Positions 28,186 to 36,771 of a stretch of DNA of 54,506 nucleotides are shown here, piece by piece. Source of the DNA: Desulfobacterales bacterium. GTDB lineage: Bacteria; Desulfobacterota; Desulfobacteria; Desulfobacterales; C00003060. The notes beneath the pieces were generated by a model. The model saw only the letters and a program-made list of their open reading frames with translations. It did not search any database and was not told where the DNA came from. The translations under genes were made by a program, and so were the position numbers. Location: the NCBI GenBank assembly GCA_013375395.1, contig JABXJW010000003.1, positions 1 through 54,506 of the forward strand. The letters run 5' to 3'. Numbering within the stretch: the first letter of the stretch is position 1; each line of letters opens with the position of its first letter.

Positions 28186-29523
28186 ATGTCTGTAATAGAT
28201 GAATCTTTTACCATCAAAGCATCTCCCACGAAAGAACTTTTTATCTATATGATGACCCGGGATATACCCCTAATCCGTGCAATACTTGACTTGGTTGACA
28301 ATTCCGTCGATGGCGCGACTCGCTTACAGCCTGGTGGTGATTATTCAACATTTTGGGTCCGTATCGAATGTACGGAAGAACACTTTGCCATATCTGATAA
28401 TTGTGGAGGAATACCCATTTCAACCGCTCGTGATTATGCTTTCCGTTTCGGCAGACCAAAAGATATGGAATTAACCCCTGGTTCAATCGGTAAGTTTGGG
28501 GTCGGAATGAAGAGGTCATTCTTTAAACTTGGCAATAAATTTACAGTAAAATCCACGACCTCTACATCCAAATTTGTGGTTGAACACTATGTGAGAGAAT
28601 GGCTAGAAAAGCCGGAAGATTGGCATTTTAAGTTTAAAGTAAAAAATGAATCTCTAAAAAATGTACCTGAGCAAAAAATAGGTACACAAATTTTGATTGA
28701 GGAACTCTTCGAAAGTGTATCAAAAAGTTTTGGGCTTGGAAATTTCAGAAAAGAACTTTGTGACGAAATAGAAACAGCCCATGCAGTAGTTATGGCAAAG
28801 GGACTCGCAATTTCCTTTAACGGTCGTCCTCTTGGGAAAAGGACACTGTCTTTGTATAAATCAGACCAATTAAAACCGGCGTTTATCGAGAAGCGGTATG
28901 AGAATATTGGGCCAGCAGTTGTCAAAGTGCAAATTTACGCTGGAATTTCGGATCGAGATTTTGAAAAAGGTGGTTGGTATATTTTCTGTAATGGGAGGAT
29001 GGTATTAGAGGCCGACCAGACGGATATCACAACGTGGGGTGGTAGCAATACGACACCAAAATATCACCCTGACTTTGCTTTTTTTCGAGGCTATGTTTTT
29101 TTTGACTCGGAGGATGCAGAACTCCTTCCATGGACAACAACGAAAACTGGCATTGATAGTGATTCAGGGCTATATAAAAATGTAAAATTGGAAATGATTA
29201 CATTGATGCGTCCCGTGCTCGATTTCTTAAGAAAACTTGCAAAAGAAAGAGCCGATGTTGAAAAAGGAGATATAGACAAAAGTCTTTTAGAGGAATCAGT
29301 AAAGAAAGCAGAATCGACCAACTATTTAGACTTAAAGGATAAAGGTGCTTTTATTACTCCTAAATTTGATCCAATACCAAGGGGACCACGAACTGGTCGC
29401 ATCCAATACAATAAACCAGTAGATGATATAAAAAAATTGAAAAAAATACTTGGAGTTACAACCTATACGGCGGTTGGGGAAAAAACATTTGATTATTTCA
29501 TGAGAATGGAATGTGAAGAATGA
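28186..29523 (+). CDS. GHKL (HSP90/MORC-like) ATPase
   Basis: 445 aa. The ATP-binding motifs are clear: RAILDLVDNSVDGA (N box, Glu replaced by Asp), FAISDNCGGIP (G1) and GSIGKFGVGMKRSFF (G2). The following part is of the transducer type (QKIGTQILIEEL). The C-terminus is charged. No histidine-kinase phospho-acceptor is present, so it is closer to MORC- or HSP90-like ATPases. Start 28186 is chosen for its GAGGAG site. It overlaps the next gene by four bases (ATGA). Confidence 0.75.
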   Translation: MSVIDESFTIKASPTKELFIYMMTRDIPLIRAILDLVDNSVDGATRLQPGGDYSTFWVRIECTEEHFAISDNCGGIPISTARDYAFRFGRPKDMELTPGSIGKFGVGMKRSFFKLGNKFTVKSTTSTSKFVVEHYVREWLEKPEDWHFKFKVKNESLKNVPEQKIGTQILIEELFESVSKSFGLGNFRKELCDEIETAHAVVMAKGLAISFNGRPLGKRTLSLYKSDQLKPAFIEKRYENIGPAVVKVQIYAGISDRDFEKGGWYIFCNGRMVLEADQTDITTWGGSNTTPKYHPDFAFFRGYVFFDSEDAELLPWTTTKTGIDSDSGLYKNVKLEMITLMRPVLDFLRKLAKERADVEKGDIDKSLLEESVKKAESTNYLDLKDKGAFITPKFDPIPRGPRTGRIQYNKPVDDIKKLKKILGVTTYTAVGEKTFDYFMRMECEE

Positions 29524-30461
29524 AAGCCAGTTATGAAAAAATAAACTATAACATTAGAGCGGCGAAATGTATTGAACGGAAAATGTTATGTGAATCATTC
29601 AGACGTTTATCTGTTTTTGGAAAAATAGAATCGTATAATTATGTCGGTTTTGGTTCAACATATTTCAGTGACTTTTCTTTTTTCCATAAGTCGTTGGATA
29701 TCAGAAACATGATAAGCATAGAAAAGGACGAAAATAATAAAGATAGATTTGAATTCAATCGGCCGTTTCGATGCATAAAAATGGAGTATGGTTCTTCGAA
29801 TGAAATTCTCCAAAAGCTAAATTGGGACGCAAGAACTATATTGTGGCTTGATTATGATGGCCGTTTAAATCAAGAAGTGTTGTTAGATATTAATTCCTTC
29901 TGTACAAAAGTAACTCCAGGGAGTCTCATCATTATTTCTGTTAATGCAGAACCGGGAAAAGAACTGGGAACACGCTTTCAAAAGTTGCGCGACGCAGTCG
30001 GCCATAAAAAGATACCAGAAGGAACACGCGAGAAAGATCTTTTGAAATGGGGTACAGCAAAGGTGTTTAGGGCAATTATTTATAATGAGATCATGCAAAT
30101 CCTGAATGGACGGAATGGAGTGCGAAGTCAAGGCAACAAGCTTTGTTACAGACAGCTATTTAATTTCAATTATTCAGATGGTGCTAAGATGCTCACGACA
30201 GGGGGGATTATTTACGACGAAGGCCAAAGGCCATTATTTGATAGGTGTTCTTTTCGGGACCTCTTATATATTCGCGAGGAAGATGAAGCCTACCATATAG
30301 AAATTCCCAACCTTACCTTCAAAGAAATACGATATCTTGATGAGCAACTACCAAGAAAGCAGGGGCAGACCCTAACAATATCTGGAGTTCGACAAGCAGA
30401 TATTAATAAGTATGAGAAGGTGTATAGGTATTTTCCTGCTTTTACAGAGGCTAATTTGTGA
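29520..30461 (+). CDS. Rossmann-like protein, possible methyltransferase, partner of GHKL ATPase
   Basis: 313 aa. The segment YNYVGFGSTYFSDFSF, then ISIEKDE and TILWLDYDGRLN, is consistent with a SAM-binding Rossmann fold (glycine-rich loop, acidic residue after the second strand). I recognise no defined methyltransferase family, so the activity is a guess. The ATGA overlap with the GHKL gene shows the two are coupled. It is the last gene of the plus-strand run and converges on dndE 85 bases away; no clear terminator is visible in the gap. Confidence 0.5.
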   Translation: MKASYEKINYNIRAAKCIERKMLCESFRRLSVFGKIESYNYVGFGSTYFSDFSFFHKSLDIRNMISIEKDENNKDRFEFNRPFRCIKMEYGSSNEILQKLNWDARTILWLDYDGRLNQEVLLDINSFCTKVTPGSLIIISVNAEPGKELGTRFQKLRDAVGHKKIPEGTREKDLLKWGTAKVFRAIIYNEIMQILNGRNGVRSQGNKLCYRQLFNFNYSDGAKMLTTGGIIYDEGQRPLFDRCSFRDLLYIREEDEAYHIEIPNLTFKEIRYLDEQLPRKQGQTLTISGVRQADINKYEKVYRYFPAFTEANL

Positions 30462-30546
30462 TTTTTTTAAATTTGTGATAGTGAAATGGACGACATCTAA
30501 AATTTTTATTAAATCAACAGGTCGAGATAGTACTGTTAAATTTACC

Positions 30547-30912
30547 CTAACCAAAATGTGCCAAATCCGAAAAAGATTTCACTCGAGCCGACAATATCTC
30601 AACCCCCCTATTGATATGGGCAAGAAACATTGTGTCAATTTCACTCATTGAAATCTTATCTTTTACTAATCGAGAAATTAATAACGCTACAAAGAGCTTG
30701 TCATACTTGCCCAGCAAGGTATAACGATTGATCTCCCTTCCGATCTTAGTGTTTTCCTCAATGGTCGCAGGAATCCCCTGCTCTTCCAACGACAGGCAGA
30801 ATCCTAGACGGCATAAAATATTAGGTGTGATACCGGTGCGAGCCTTTAGCATTCGCAATTGATTGCCCGCATCTACTGTAAATGGAATGCGTTGGAGGGT
30901 TAGTTCGTACAT
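30547..30912 (-). CDS. dndE: DndE, DNA phosphorothioation protein
   Basis: 121 aa, the usual length. It carries the DndE signature KARTGITPNILCRLGFCLSL and the later VKDKISMSEIDTMFLAHINRG. DndE is a small protein reported to bind nicked DNA and needed for PT modification. ATG 30912 is preceded by GGAAG at good spacing; a TTG at 30927 is in frame. It overlaps the end of dndD by 13 bases. Confidence 0.9.
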   Translation of the reverse strand: MYELTLQRIPFTVDAGNQLRMLKARTGITPNILCRLGFCLSLEEQGIPATIEENTKIGREINRYTLLGKYDKLFVALLISRLVKDKISMSEIDTMFLAHINRGVEILSARVKSFSDLAHFG

Positions 30913-32927
30913 GTGCGCTTCTTCCAAAAATACTCTTCTATTGAGACCGTTCGCTTGGTTTCATTCTCATATTTGAGGTGATAGCAATGAGATATGTTAG
31001 GGCTAAGCTCCTCATACAGTTCTTGATCAACCTCGGTGTCAGTAGACAACAGAATTACCTGGTGAGAAGCCTTAGGAAAGTAATTTTCGATTAAGTTGCG
31101 CCGATGGTCACTGTCGAGCCGACCAAGTGGTGTGTCCACAATGACAGGCAAGGGCCGACCCGATGTCTTGGCCAAGCCCCATAGGACAGAGATTGCATAC
31201 AGTTGTTTTTCTCCAGAAGAAAGACCCTCCTTGGGAATTGTTTGGTGAAAACGGTCATAGTAAGTAACGGCAAAAGTCTCAGGATCTATCTTAATCGAGT
31301 GAATAATGTCATCCTTGCGACAAAGCTTGTTAAGACAATCAACCACTGCCTGGCTGAGTTGGCCAATTTTTTTCTCAGTTAATCTCTTGAGATAAGTATC
31401 TAGAGTAGCTTGAATAGTTTTTACCAAAGAAAGTCGGCTTTCGATAGATTCCTCATGCATTTGCTTCTCAATTAACTTCTTTTGGTCTCGCTGCAATAGC
31501 ATGAGGTCATATTTTTTCTTGAGAACCTCTTCCTCATTCTTTTTCTTTTTGTAATGAAGATCTCCCATACGTTGGCTTAATGATGATAATTCCTCGAATA
31601 TTGGTTGGACTTGGGCTTCGGCTGGGCCTTTGGCTAGTTGCTTCGAGGTGGTCCGCAAGTCGCGAATATCCCTTTCAAGCGCTTGACCGACCTTCTTTAC
31701 ACGTGGGAGAGATCGTCTGTCACTATCATTTAGCCACTCGAGAATTTGCTGTGACTCTGATGCAGAAAAACCGAATATCACCTGAATGTTGTTTTGATAC
31801 GCAGGGGGTTGAACTCGTGGCCTGATAACACTTTGTATGATAGAAGTGACTTCCTGTTTTGATGAGTTGTTAAGTTTTAACTTACTAGAGGAAACAGCTG
31901 ACAGTAACTCATCTTGCAAGCCCTCTATTTCATTCCTCACTGCACTCCAGTGTACGATTTCCTTTTCTTTTGAAATTTGCTCTTGAAGCGCTTTGCTCAC
32001 TGAAGGACACAAACTGAAGGGATAAGTTAATTCACATTCCTCTTTTATCTGGGCCTTATATTTTTCTATCTGAGCAGTAATAGCTACTTTTTTATTCTTG
32101 AGTGAATCCCGTTTTGAGGCAAAGACATGTCCTTCTTGGTGAAGGCGCTGCTCCCTTGCTCGAATATCAGCAGTTATCCCGTTTATCTTCGTTTCTATAT
32201 TGGCATGTTCTTCTAACAAAATCTGTAACTCTGCTTCGATATTGCCAATTTTCATTTCTATTTCGTTCCAGTCTTTTTGATCACGTTTGGTAGAAAGCTT
32301 CTTTGCCTCGCGGGAAGAGTAAATTGCTAAATCGGCTTTAAGTTTTTCAACCACATCCAGGCCTAAAAGTGTTTTTATTGAATCTACCAGGGCATAACTG
32401 CCGGTTTTGTCCTCTGCTATGCTTTTGATCTTTTCTCCATCAAAGAAAAAGAGTTGAGAAAGGCGCTCTGGAATTATTTCTTCAACGAATCCCTTCCAGT
32501 ACTCAGGTGTAATGTCATCCAATGCTTGGCCATTCACAAAAATTTTAAGAAACTCTTTTACACCTTTTCGCTTTTTTAATGTCCAAGAGCGTTCAACATA
32601 ATAGCTTTGTTTCTCCCCCATGAAGACATAATCAAACTCAATTGCCACTTTTGCATACTCTGGGGATAGCAATCCATTTCCGGACTGATGGACCTGTTGT
32701 CGTAAGAAGGCTTCATACCTTTCTTGACTTATTCGATCTCCTAAAATTGACATCCCATACAAAACCAACCTTATCGCATCCAAGAAAGTTGTTTTGCCTG
32801 CGCCATTCTTGCCACCAAACAAAATTACAGGCCGTTCTTTCCTGTATTTTACACGCGGCGTGAGGTCGAACTCAACCTTGCCCGAATACAAACCAAAGTT
32901 TTCCAAAATTACTTTATTTAAAAGCAT
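30900..32927 (-). CDS. dndD: DndD, SMC-like ATPase of the phosphorothioation complex
   Basis: 675 aa. Walker A is GGKNGAGKTTFLD, the signature is GLSSGEKQLYAISVLWGL and Walker B is PVIVDTPLGRLDSDHR. Two coiled coils lie in between and a LFFFDGEKIKSIAED segment is typical of DndD. It supplies ATPase activity, perhaps opening DNA for sulfur insertion. It sits 11 bases after dndC and overlaps dndE. It is a clear paralogue of the ATPase at 24830 but has diverged strongly. Confidence 0.9.
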   Translation of the reverse strand: MLLNKVILENFGLYSGKVEFDLTPRVKYRKERPVILFGGKNGAGKTTFLDAIRLVLYGMSILGDRISQERYEAFLRQQVHQSGNGLLSPEYAKVAIEFDYVFMGEKQSYYVERSWTLKKRKGVKEFLKIFVNGQALDDITPEYWKGFVEEIIPERLSQLFFFDGEKIKSIAEDKTGSYALVDSIKTLLGLDVVEKLKADLAIYSSREAKKLSTKRDQKDWNEIEMKIGNIEAELQILLEEHANIETKINGITADIRAREQRLHQEGHVFASKRDSLKNKKVAITAQIEKYKAQIKEECELTYPFSLCPSVSKALQEQISKEKEIVHWSAVRNEIEGLQDELLSAVSSSKLKLNNSSKQEVTSIIQSVIRPRVQPPAYQNNIQVIFGFSASESQQILEWLNDSDRRSLPRVKKVGQALERDIRDLRTTSKQLAKGPAEAQVQPIFEELSSLSQRMGDLHYKKKKNEEEVLKKKYDLMLLQRDQKKLIEKQMHEESIESRLSLVKTIQATLDTYLKRLTEKKIGQLSQAVVDCLNKLCRKDDIIHSIKIDPETFAVTYYDRFHQTIPKEGLSSGEKQLYAISVLWGLAKTSGRPLPVIVDTPLGRLDSDHRRNLIENYFPKASHQVILLSTDTEVDQELYEELSPNISHCYHLKYENETKRTVSIEEYFWKKRTCTN

Positions 32928-32938
32928 ATCTTCAGACT

Positions 32939-34375
32939 TTATTCTTCTATTCCTGCCTCGGCGAATACTTCCTCGCGCGAACGCCAGTCTTTCTTGAGCA
33001 CGGATTCTATATTAGTAAAAATTGCAGAGCGCCTGCTCATGCCATATTGTCGTTTTTCTGCGTCAAACAATTCTGTGAGGAGCCCGATAGGTAAATCATA
33101 TTCCTGACACACATCTTTTAATACCTGAAATTCCGTACCACCCATTCCTGACCAGTCATCAGTATGAACTTCTAAATGGTCCCCGGTTACCTGATGATAC
33201 ACCTGCGGCAAAGTATCCAGCCAATCACCCTCCTCGAAAAACCAAATTCGACGTATTTCAAGCAACTCTTCTTTGGAAATAAGGGTCACAGTTGGATCTG
33301 GGCCATGCTCTCGCACGGACTTTTCAGTTTCAAGGAGTCGACGTAAGATTTCTTTGCGAAAATCAAAGAGATAGGGCCCCCAAATAAGTTTCTGGGTTCC
33401 GTCTACATTCCTATACTGAACTTTTCCGGTTCTCCTTCTAAAATCTCGTATCTTTTTTTTCCCATCTGGGTCCTGCGTGGCAGCAAGCCAGTCTCGAAAA
33501 TCAAGCAAAGGTTGCATCCACTCTTCACCCTTCTTGATCATGGATGTCATGGAAATATCTGCTTTCACTACAGTGCATGTCCAGCATCCAAATCGACTAT
33601 TGCCGCAAGGAGGCGTTGTTTTATCTATGACCAGTGGACACTCGCCATCCTGAGCATTTTTGTACATGGTGAGCAGCTCGGAATTATCATCACCCCATGG
33701 CGATGGATGTGAAAGTAAATACTCCCAGACTTCTTCTGTATACCAGTCTTCGATTGGGGTTAAGACCCAGGCGTTGGGCAATTCTCCATGGCGGGTGAGG
33801 TATTCCCCCACTCTTTTGCGTTTATTCATATTTCCAGCACGAGATGCGCTTTCCGTTCGGCGAGCGCCAAGGACAACGACAACTTCGCCAAATGTAGCGA
33901 CTTTATCTGTAATAAACCTATTGGCAGGTTCAATTTTTAACCGATCCGTACACCAGCGAAACTTACTATATGGTGCTGGATAGCCTCGGCCTATCAGGTT
34001 TGCCCAAAAGGTGTCTCCAATCTGCGGGGTAACCTTGTGCGCCTCAAAGGGCAAAGACTGTTGGGAGGCCGCTTGATTGAGCTTGTCAAGAGTGCGGTGA
34101 AGGTAATCCACAATAACCGGTGTCTCAACAAAGGTATCAGACGAGATAATAAAAACCTTTTTGTTCAGTTGTTCTGTCGGAAGTCGTTGCAAACTCGTCC
34201 AAACGACCTGAAGGGTTACGGTAGAGTCTTTACCACCACTGAATCCTATAACCCATGGACGACTATCAGCGAGGTAAATTTTCTGCACGCGTGAGTATAA
34301 ACTTTCCAGATATTCTTCCGAGAAGATACTATCGGATTGGCAGCAGGCGTTATTTTGAGTTTTGGCCTTTTTCAT
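32939..34375 (-). CDS. dndC: DndC, ATP-pyrophosphatase-type sulfur transfer protein
   Basis: 478 aa. The PP-loop SGGKDST is at residues 46-52. The Fe-S ligand cysteines lie in GECPLVIDKTTPPCG and RFGCWTC. DndC is a PAPS-reductase-like, iron-sulfur protein that takes sulfur from a cysteine desulfurase and activates the DNA backbone with ATP. No dndA desulfurase is encoded in the window, so a host IscS-type enzyme must serve. It overlaps dndB by 26 bases. Confidence 0.92.
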   Translation of the reverse strand: MKKAKTQNNACCQSDSIFSEEYLESLYSRVQKIYLADSRPWVIGFSGGKDSTVTLQVVWTSLQRLPTEQLNKKVFIISSDTFVETPVIVDYLHRTLDKLNQAASQQSLPFEAHKVTPQIGDTFWANLIGRGYPAPYSKFRWCTDRLKIEPANRFITDKVATFGEVVVVLGARRTESASRAGNMNKRKRVGEYLTRHGELPNAWVLTPIEDWYTEEVWEYLLSHPSPWGDDNSELLTMYKNAQDGECPLVIDKTTPPCGNSRFGCWTCTVVKADISMTSMIKKGEEWMQPLLDFRDWLAATQDPDGKKKIRDFRRRTGKVQYRNVDGTQKLIWGPYLFDFRKEILRRLLETEKSVREHGPDPTVTLISKEELLEIRRIWFFEEGDWLDTLPQVYHQVTGDHLEVHTDDWSGMGGTEFQVLKDVCQEYDLPIGLLTELFDAEKRQYGMSRRSAIFTNIESVLKKDWRSREEVFAEAGIEE

Positions 34376-35465
34376 ATTTGTCTTCTATAAGTTGTTCACT
34401 GGGATCAAGCGGCAGGTTAAGCACTTTTTTTATAGCATTTGCGGTTAAAATTACATTGGTTTGGGATTTATTAAGTCGTCCGCCAACTAAGGCACGACCC
34501 TCCCACAGGTCGGCGTTATCCCGTGCCCAGTTTATTGTTCTAATCTTCTTTAGCCGGTGTTTCCATTTTTTGGGTTCTGTGGCGATTAAACTGCTTCCGG
34601 CAATCGCTAAGGCCTGGAGCGCGATCCCATGGGCATGTACATAATCCTTACGAAGTTCACTCGTGGTTACCTCTCGCTTAACAGCGGCAAGCCAATCTGG
34701 CATGTTTTTGGCTATTTCAGTCCAATAATCAAAGGCCAGCTTTTCCTCGGGTGGGCTTACCTCCTCCTCCACTTTTTTTTGCAGAAGTCGCTTTGTTGCC
34801 AGATAGATGCTGCTAAGAGTGAAAAGTTTTCTCGAACGGTTCGATATGGTGCTCCTTGCCGTTTCTGTCATCCCTTTGAATACTGTTACTTTTTTTATTA
34901 AACGGCTCACTAATCTTGCCATTGGGTCCCGGTGGTCATAAAGGATCCCCAATGATTTGGTGGGACGCACTGCGTACCGATTGAGATCGGCAAACATCTG
35001 TTGGCTCTGCTTTAATCCTGAATCTACAAAAAGGACAACTGTAATCGTCTCATGACCTAAGGCTGGATTTTCTTCAAGGGCTGCCTCAATGGCTGCCCGC
35101 CTGTGTTGACCATCATTAATAAGAAATTTCGCTTCCATCGGGACAGATAAGATCCCAATTTTGCGACCTATTGTGTCTTCACCTAACGCCTTAAAGTCAA
35201 CCTCTGCATCAATAGAAGCACTGATCGCGGAAAAAACATGACTATTCGAGTTTTCCACAATATATCGAGTAAGGGCAGGTATTCTTCCTTTATTGAGCGA
35301 GCGCTGTGCTCTCAGCTCAGATGGAACGTCCTCGTTATTATAATTGAACATCTTTGGAAGAAGATGGAGAGGGCACATGGTGCTGTAATACTCTCTCCCA
35401 GCTTGAATCCCTCGAATGGCTGGAAATGAAATAGTATAATCGCGCGTCAATTTACTGATTGTCAT
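34350..35465 (-). CDS. dndB: DndB, DGQHR-domain regulator of phosphorothioation
   Basis: 371 aa. The DGQHR motif is at residues 118-122 (FLINDGQHRRAAIEAAL), followed by FADLNRYAVRPTKSL. DndB is known as a transcriptional repressor of dnd operons that tunes modification. It is the first gene of the operon dndB-C-D-E. The region just upstream holds a strong palindrome with a promoter-like -10 in its centre (35526-35574), fitting self-regulation. Confidence 0.9.
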   Translation of the reverse strand: MTISKLTRDYTISFPAIRGIQAGREYYSTMCPLHLLPKMFNYNNEDVPSELRAQRSLNKGRIPALTRYIVENSNSHVFSAISASIDAEVDFKALGEDTIGRKIGILSVPMEAKFLINDGQHRRAAIEAALEENPALGHETITVVLFVDSGLKQSQQMFADLNRYAVRPTKSLGILYDHRDPMARLVSRLIKKVTVFKGMTETARSTISNRSRKLFTLSSIYLATKRLLQKKVEEEVSPPEEKLAFDYWTEIAKNMPDWLAAVKREVTTSELRKDYVHAHGIALQALAIAGSSLIATEPKKWKHRLKKIRTINWARDNADLWEGRALVGGRLNKSQTNVILTANAIKKVLNLPLDPSEQLIEDKYEKGQNSK

Positions 35466-35525
35466 CTTATTTTTTCAGTTAAAACAATTGGTTTTGACTA
35501 AAATATTTTAAACAGAAGGCGTTTG

Positions 35526-35574
35526 TTTGGAAGTTATCATAAAAACTTCCAAATACAAACAATAAACTTCCAAA
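35526..35574. promoter_or_regulatory. Operator-like palindrome and third half-site upstream of dndB
   Basis: TTTGGAAGTT (35526-35535) faces its exact inverse AACTTCCAAA (35544-35553). A third identical half-site lies at 35565-35574, 21 bases (two helical turns) from the second. On the minus strand a -10-like TATGAT (35536-35541) falls in the 8-base spacer of the palindrome. A protein bound here would block dnd transcription. DndB is the obvious candidate (inference). Confidence 0.6.
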
Positions 35575-35733
35575 TAAGGAAATTTGGTGTCGAAATTCAA
35601 TGGGCACTATCCTTAAATTATTGACGAATATAATAAAGAGGGATAAAGGACAAGAGCCCGTCTAGGGAGCTTCGCCGGGCCAAGCTAGCGTATTGTTAAA
35701 GCTATAAAAAGTATGATTTTATGTTATGTCTTT

Positions 35734-35758
35734 TAGGGGTTAGAATCCCTTTTTCGCT
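35734..35758 (+). other. tRNA 3'-end-like sequence
   Basis: AGGGG, loop TTAGAAT, CCCTT and TTTCGCT fit a T-arm plus 3' acceptor strand. The loop lacks the conserved C and no 5' acceptor (AGCGAAA) is seen upstream. At best it is a tRNA remnant of the kind left at island attachment sites. Confidence 0.25.
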
Positions 35759-35842
35759 ATAAATATGATGGTTTTTTCAGTGTAACAAAAATGGCAGAAG
35801 AGAACAGGCTTTTCCGCGTGTCACAGACAAAACAGGTGATAA

Positions 35843-36739
35843 ATGAACAAGGCAAAGATTAAGAGCCTCTTTTCAAAAATTACTATTTGGAAACGTGGTG
35901 GGCAACGGGCCCCACACAAGCCTCTTCTGGCACTCTATGCACTTGGACGTTATGCCCATACTGAGGAAAGATTCATCTCATACGTGGATGTCGACAGAGA
36001 CCTTCGAAATCTCTTGATGGAGTTTGGCCCCCGAAGAGGAAGCTATCATCCTGAGTATCCGTTCTGGCGACTACAGAACGATGGCATCTGGGAACTGAGT
36101 AACGCAGAAAAGGTCAAGTTACGCAAGAGCAGTACAGATGCCAGAAAAAGTGAGTTACTTAAATACGACGTTCATGGCGGTTTTAGTAGAACAATTTATG
36201 ACCAGCTCATCACCGACAGAGAATTATTGGCGGAAGTAACAAAAAATTTGCTTGAGGCCAACTTCCCCACGTCTATCCACGATGACATCCTTCAGGCTGT
36301 CGGTCTTGACATTGAGACGGATGGTACAAGAAAGCGATCACCTTTATTTCGTGAAACCGTGCTGAGGTCCTATGAATACCGCTGTGCTGTCTGTGGCTTC
36401 AATGTGCGTGTAGGCGATTCCTTGGTGGCTCTTGAAGCTGCCCACATCAAGTGGTTTCAGGCCGGTGGGCCGGACAATGGGGTTAACGGTGTGGCTCTTT
36501 GTACGATGCACCATAAGCTCTTCGACCGCGGAGCATTCAGCCTGGATGAATCCATGCACATACAAGTCTCCGAACGTGCTCACGGCTCAAACGGATTTAA
36601 GGAATGGCTGATGGACTTTCATGGCAAAAAAATCCATTTGCCACAACGACCATCTTACTATCCAAAACCACAGTTTGTCGGCTGGCACGTTAGAGAAGTG
36701 TTTCAAGGGCCTTCGCGGTATAGGAAAAGAGGAGGGTGA
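35843..36739 (+). CDS. Phosphorothioated-DNA-binding HNH restriction endonuclease (SBD-HNH)
   Basis: 298 aa. The N-terminal half is a sulfur-binding domain like that of ScoMcrA: RGGQRAPHKPLLALYALG, FGPRRGSYHPEYPFWRLQND with the HPEYPF sulfur-cavity region. The C-terminal half is an HNH nuclease: YRCAVCGFNV, LEAAHIKWFQAGG, CTMHHKLFDRGAFSL and a final WHVREVF. The family is type IV restriction: it cuts DNA carrying a backbone sulfur. It is transcribed divergently from dndB with 377 bases between. Its presence beside a modification operon is unusual, because it could cut the host's own DNA unless sequence context or expression prevents it. Confidence 0.85.
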   Translation: MNKAKIKSLFSKITIWKRGGQRAPHKPLLALYALGRYAHTEERFISYVDVDRDLRNLLMEFGPRRGSYHPEYPFWRLQNDGIWELSNAEKVKLRKSSTDARKSELLKYDVHGGFSRTIYDQLITDRELLAEVTKNLLEANFPTSIHDDILQAVGLDIETDGTRKRSPLFRETVLRSYEYRCAVCGFNVRVGDSLVALEAAHIKWFQAGGPDNGVNGVALCTMHHKLFDRGAFSLDESMHIQVSERAHGSNGFKEWLMDFHGKKIHLPQRPSYYPKPQFVGWHVREVFQGPSRYRKRGG

Positions 36740-36771
36740 ATTCAAGTTCCAAGGGAAACTTGGGAGGCTTC

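Noticed and set aside
30462..30546. Bidirectional terminator between the convergent operons
   Set aside because: A-T rich but no convincing hairpin could be found.
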